A stretch of 14,882 bases of DNA, from assembly GCA_021787775.1 (NCBI GenBank), contig JAJYLK010000005.1, positions 1 to 14,882 on the forward strand. The letters are read 5' to 3'. The notes below the pieces were generated by a model. It made no database searches and was not told the DNA's origin. It saw nothing but the letters and a program-made list of their open reading frames with translations. The stretch is from Actinomycetes bacterium (lineage in GTDB: Bacteria; Actinomycetota; Thermoleophilia; BMS3ABIN01). Shown in pieces: positions 14,349 through 14,882 of this stretch (the stretch's first letter is position 1; every line of letters starts with the position of its first letter). Position numbers and translations under genes: made by a program.

Positions 14349-14828
14349 ATGAGCAAGCGAATCGGACTTATTGCGTTTTTTACAGCCGCCGCCCTTCTTG
14401 CGGCAGTCGCTGTTTTTGCCGCGGGCTGTGGCTCCACTACCAACACCGAGGCAATCACCGTTTCGCCGGAGTGCGCGGCTGCTCCCAGCGTCATCCCCAA
14501 GAGTCAGGGGCGTCCGATGATGGTGGAATTCTTCAACCCCACCTGACCATTCTGCAAGCGTGAGAAGCCCATCGTTGATGCGCTACAGCAGGAATATAAA
14601 GGGAAGATCGATATCTATACGTTCGACCTGACGCAGCCCGCGAACCAGTGCGAGCTGACCAAGATCGGCCTCACGCACGTGCCGGCGATCGTTTATTACG
14701 ATGCCAAGGGCAAGCAGATGAACACCACGGATTCCTTCCTGACACAGAGCGATCTGGAGTCGATGCTGAACGATCTGCTGGCCGGTAAAACGCCGACCTC
14801 CCCCACGACAAGCACCAGCTCCTCGTAA
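14349..14828 (+). CDS. Thioredoxin-fold lipoprotein with in-frame TGA, probable UxxC selenoprotein
   Basis: Read through the TGA at 14544-14546, this is a 159-residue protein. It has an N-terminal signal peptide with lipobox FAAGC (Cys27), then a thioredoxin domain: GRPMMVEFFNPT, then TGA (residue 66), then PFCKREKPIVDAL, IDIYTFDL and THVPAIVYYD with the cis-Pro (112). TGA falls exactly on the first Cys of the CxxC redox site, giving U-P-F-C. Homology continues after it for about 90 residues, with no frameshift. A hairpin just downstream (14552-14591) fits a bacterial SECIS. It would be a membrane-anchored extracytoplasmic thiol/selenol reductase or isomerase. The ordinary reading, ending at the TGA, would cut the domain in half. 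The tail is Ser/Thr-rich. ATG 14349 lacks a Shine-Dalgarno sequence. Confidence 0.85.
14544..14591 (+). promoter_or_regulatory. Candidate bacterial SECIS element with the Sec TGA
   Basis: After TGA (14544-14546), CTGC (14552-14555) pairs with GCAG (14588-14591) and AGCG (14557-14560) with CGCT (14581-14584). The upper helix CATC (14570-14573) pairs with GATG (14577-14580) and leaves an apical GTT loop that begins 28 bases after the TGA. A small G-starting loop at 16-37 bases is what is known for bacterial SECIS elements. There is a 9-base bulge on the 5' side (14561-14569). Drawn by eye; free energy not computed. Confidence 0.6.
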
Positions 14829-14843
14829 GCCGCCGGGCATGCC

Positions 14844-14882
14844 CTAAGTCAGCTCATTGAAGCTGACCTCGCCCATCCGGCC
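14844..14882 (-). CDS. Possible C-terminal end of a minus-strand gene (partial)
   Basis: The minus strand is open from the window edge to TAG at 14846-14844, giving GRMGEVSFNELT. This reads like an ordinary protein C-terminus and would converge with the selenoprotein gene 15 bases away. Twelve residues are too few to name a family, and the reading could be chance. Confidence 0.3.
   Translation of the reverse strand, partial: GRMGEVSFNELT

Noticed and set aside
14073..14546. Longer plus-strand protein ending at the TGA
   Set aside because: Its upstream part is antisense to DUF1786; the signal peptide and lipobox fix the real start at 14349, and the TGA is better explained as Sec.
14848..14867. 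GTCAGCT/AGCTGAC inverted repeat after the selenoprotein, as a terminator
   Set aside because: The 7-base stem has no T-run on either strand and partly falls in a possible minus-strand coding end.

Overview
This is a GC-rich, gene-dense bacterial window. The content suggests an anaerobic, sulfur- and metal-handling organism: a single-gene anaerobic benzimidazole (cobamide lower ligand) synthase candidate, DsrE/TusA sulfur carriers, arsenite export, a selenoprotein, and several proteins common in archaea and anaerobes (DUF211, VIT-like, FmdE, DUF1786). The PcrA/UvrD helicase looks bacterial. A deep-branching anaerobic actinobacterium would fit, but taxonomy cannot be settled from this window.

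Layout. 1-3044 (+): the end of a DUF211 gene, a VIT/CCC1-like membrane protein, and the helicase pcrA. 3109-5624 (-): an orphan lipoyl H-protein, an overlapping arsR-acr3 operon with two matching operators, and a DsrE-family gene with its own promoter. 5837-8938 (+): an FmdE-like gene coupled to a YwiC-like membrane protein, then a cobalamin riboswitch with a terminator, followed by a ThiC-superfamily gene best read as bzaF. 9051-9983 (-): an AT-richer tusA-dsrE2 pair with a possible small upstream ORF. 10229-13242 (+): a PpiC-type lipoprotein, then an ABC-2 exporter pair. 13239-14288 (-): a DUF1786 gene sharing its stop-codon bases with the permease. 14349-14828 (+): a thioredoxin-fold lipoprotein with an in-frame TGA in place of the first Cys of its CxxC motif, plus a plausible bacterial SECIS hairpin. 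The last 39 bases may hold the end of a minus-strand gene.

The two strongest points are the unannotated UxxC selenoprotein at the right end and the B12-riboswitch-controlled ThiC paralogue, which would make a B12 lower ligand rather than thiamine. Around them are three separate pieces of sulfur or redox carrier chemistry (two DsrE paralogues, TusA, and a lipoyl protein) that may work together.
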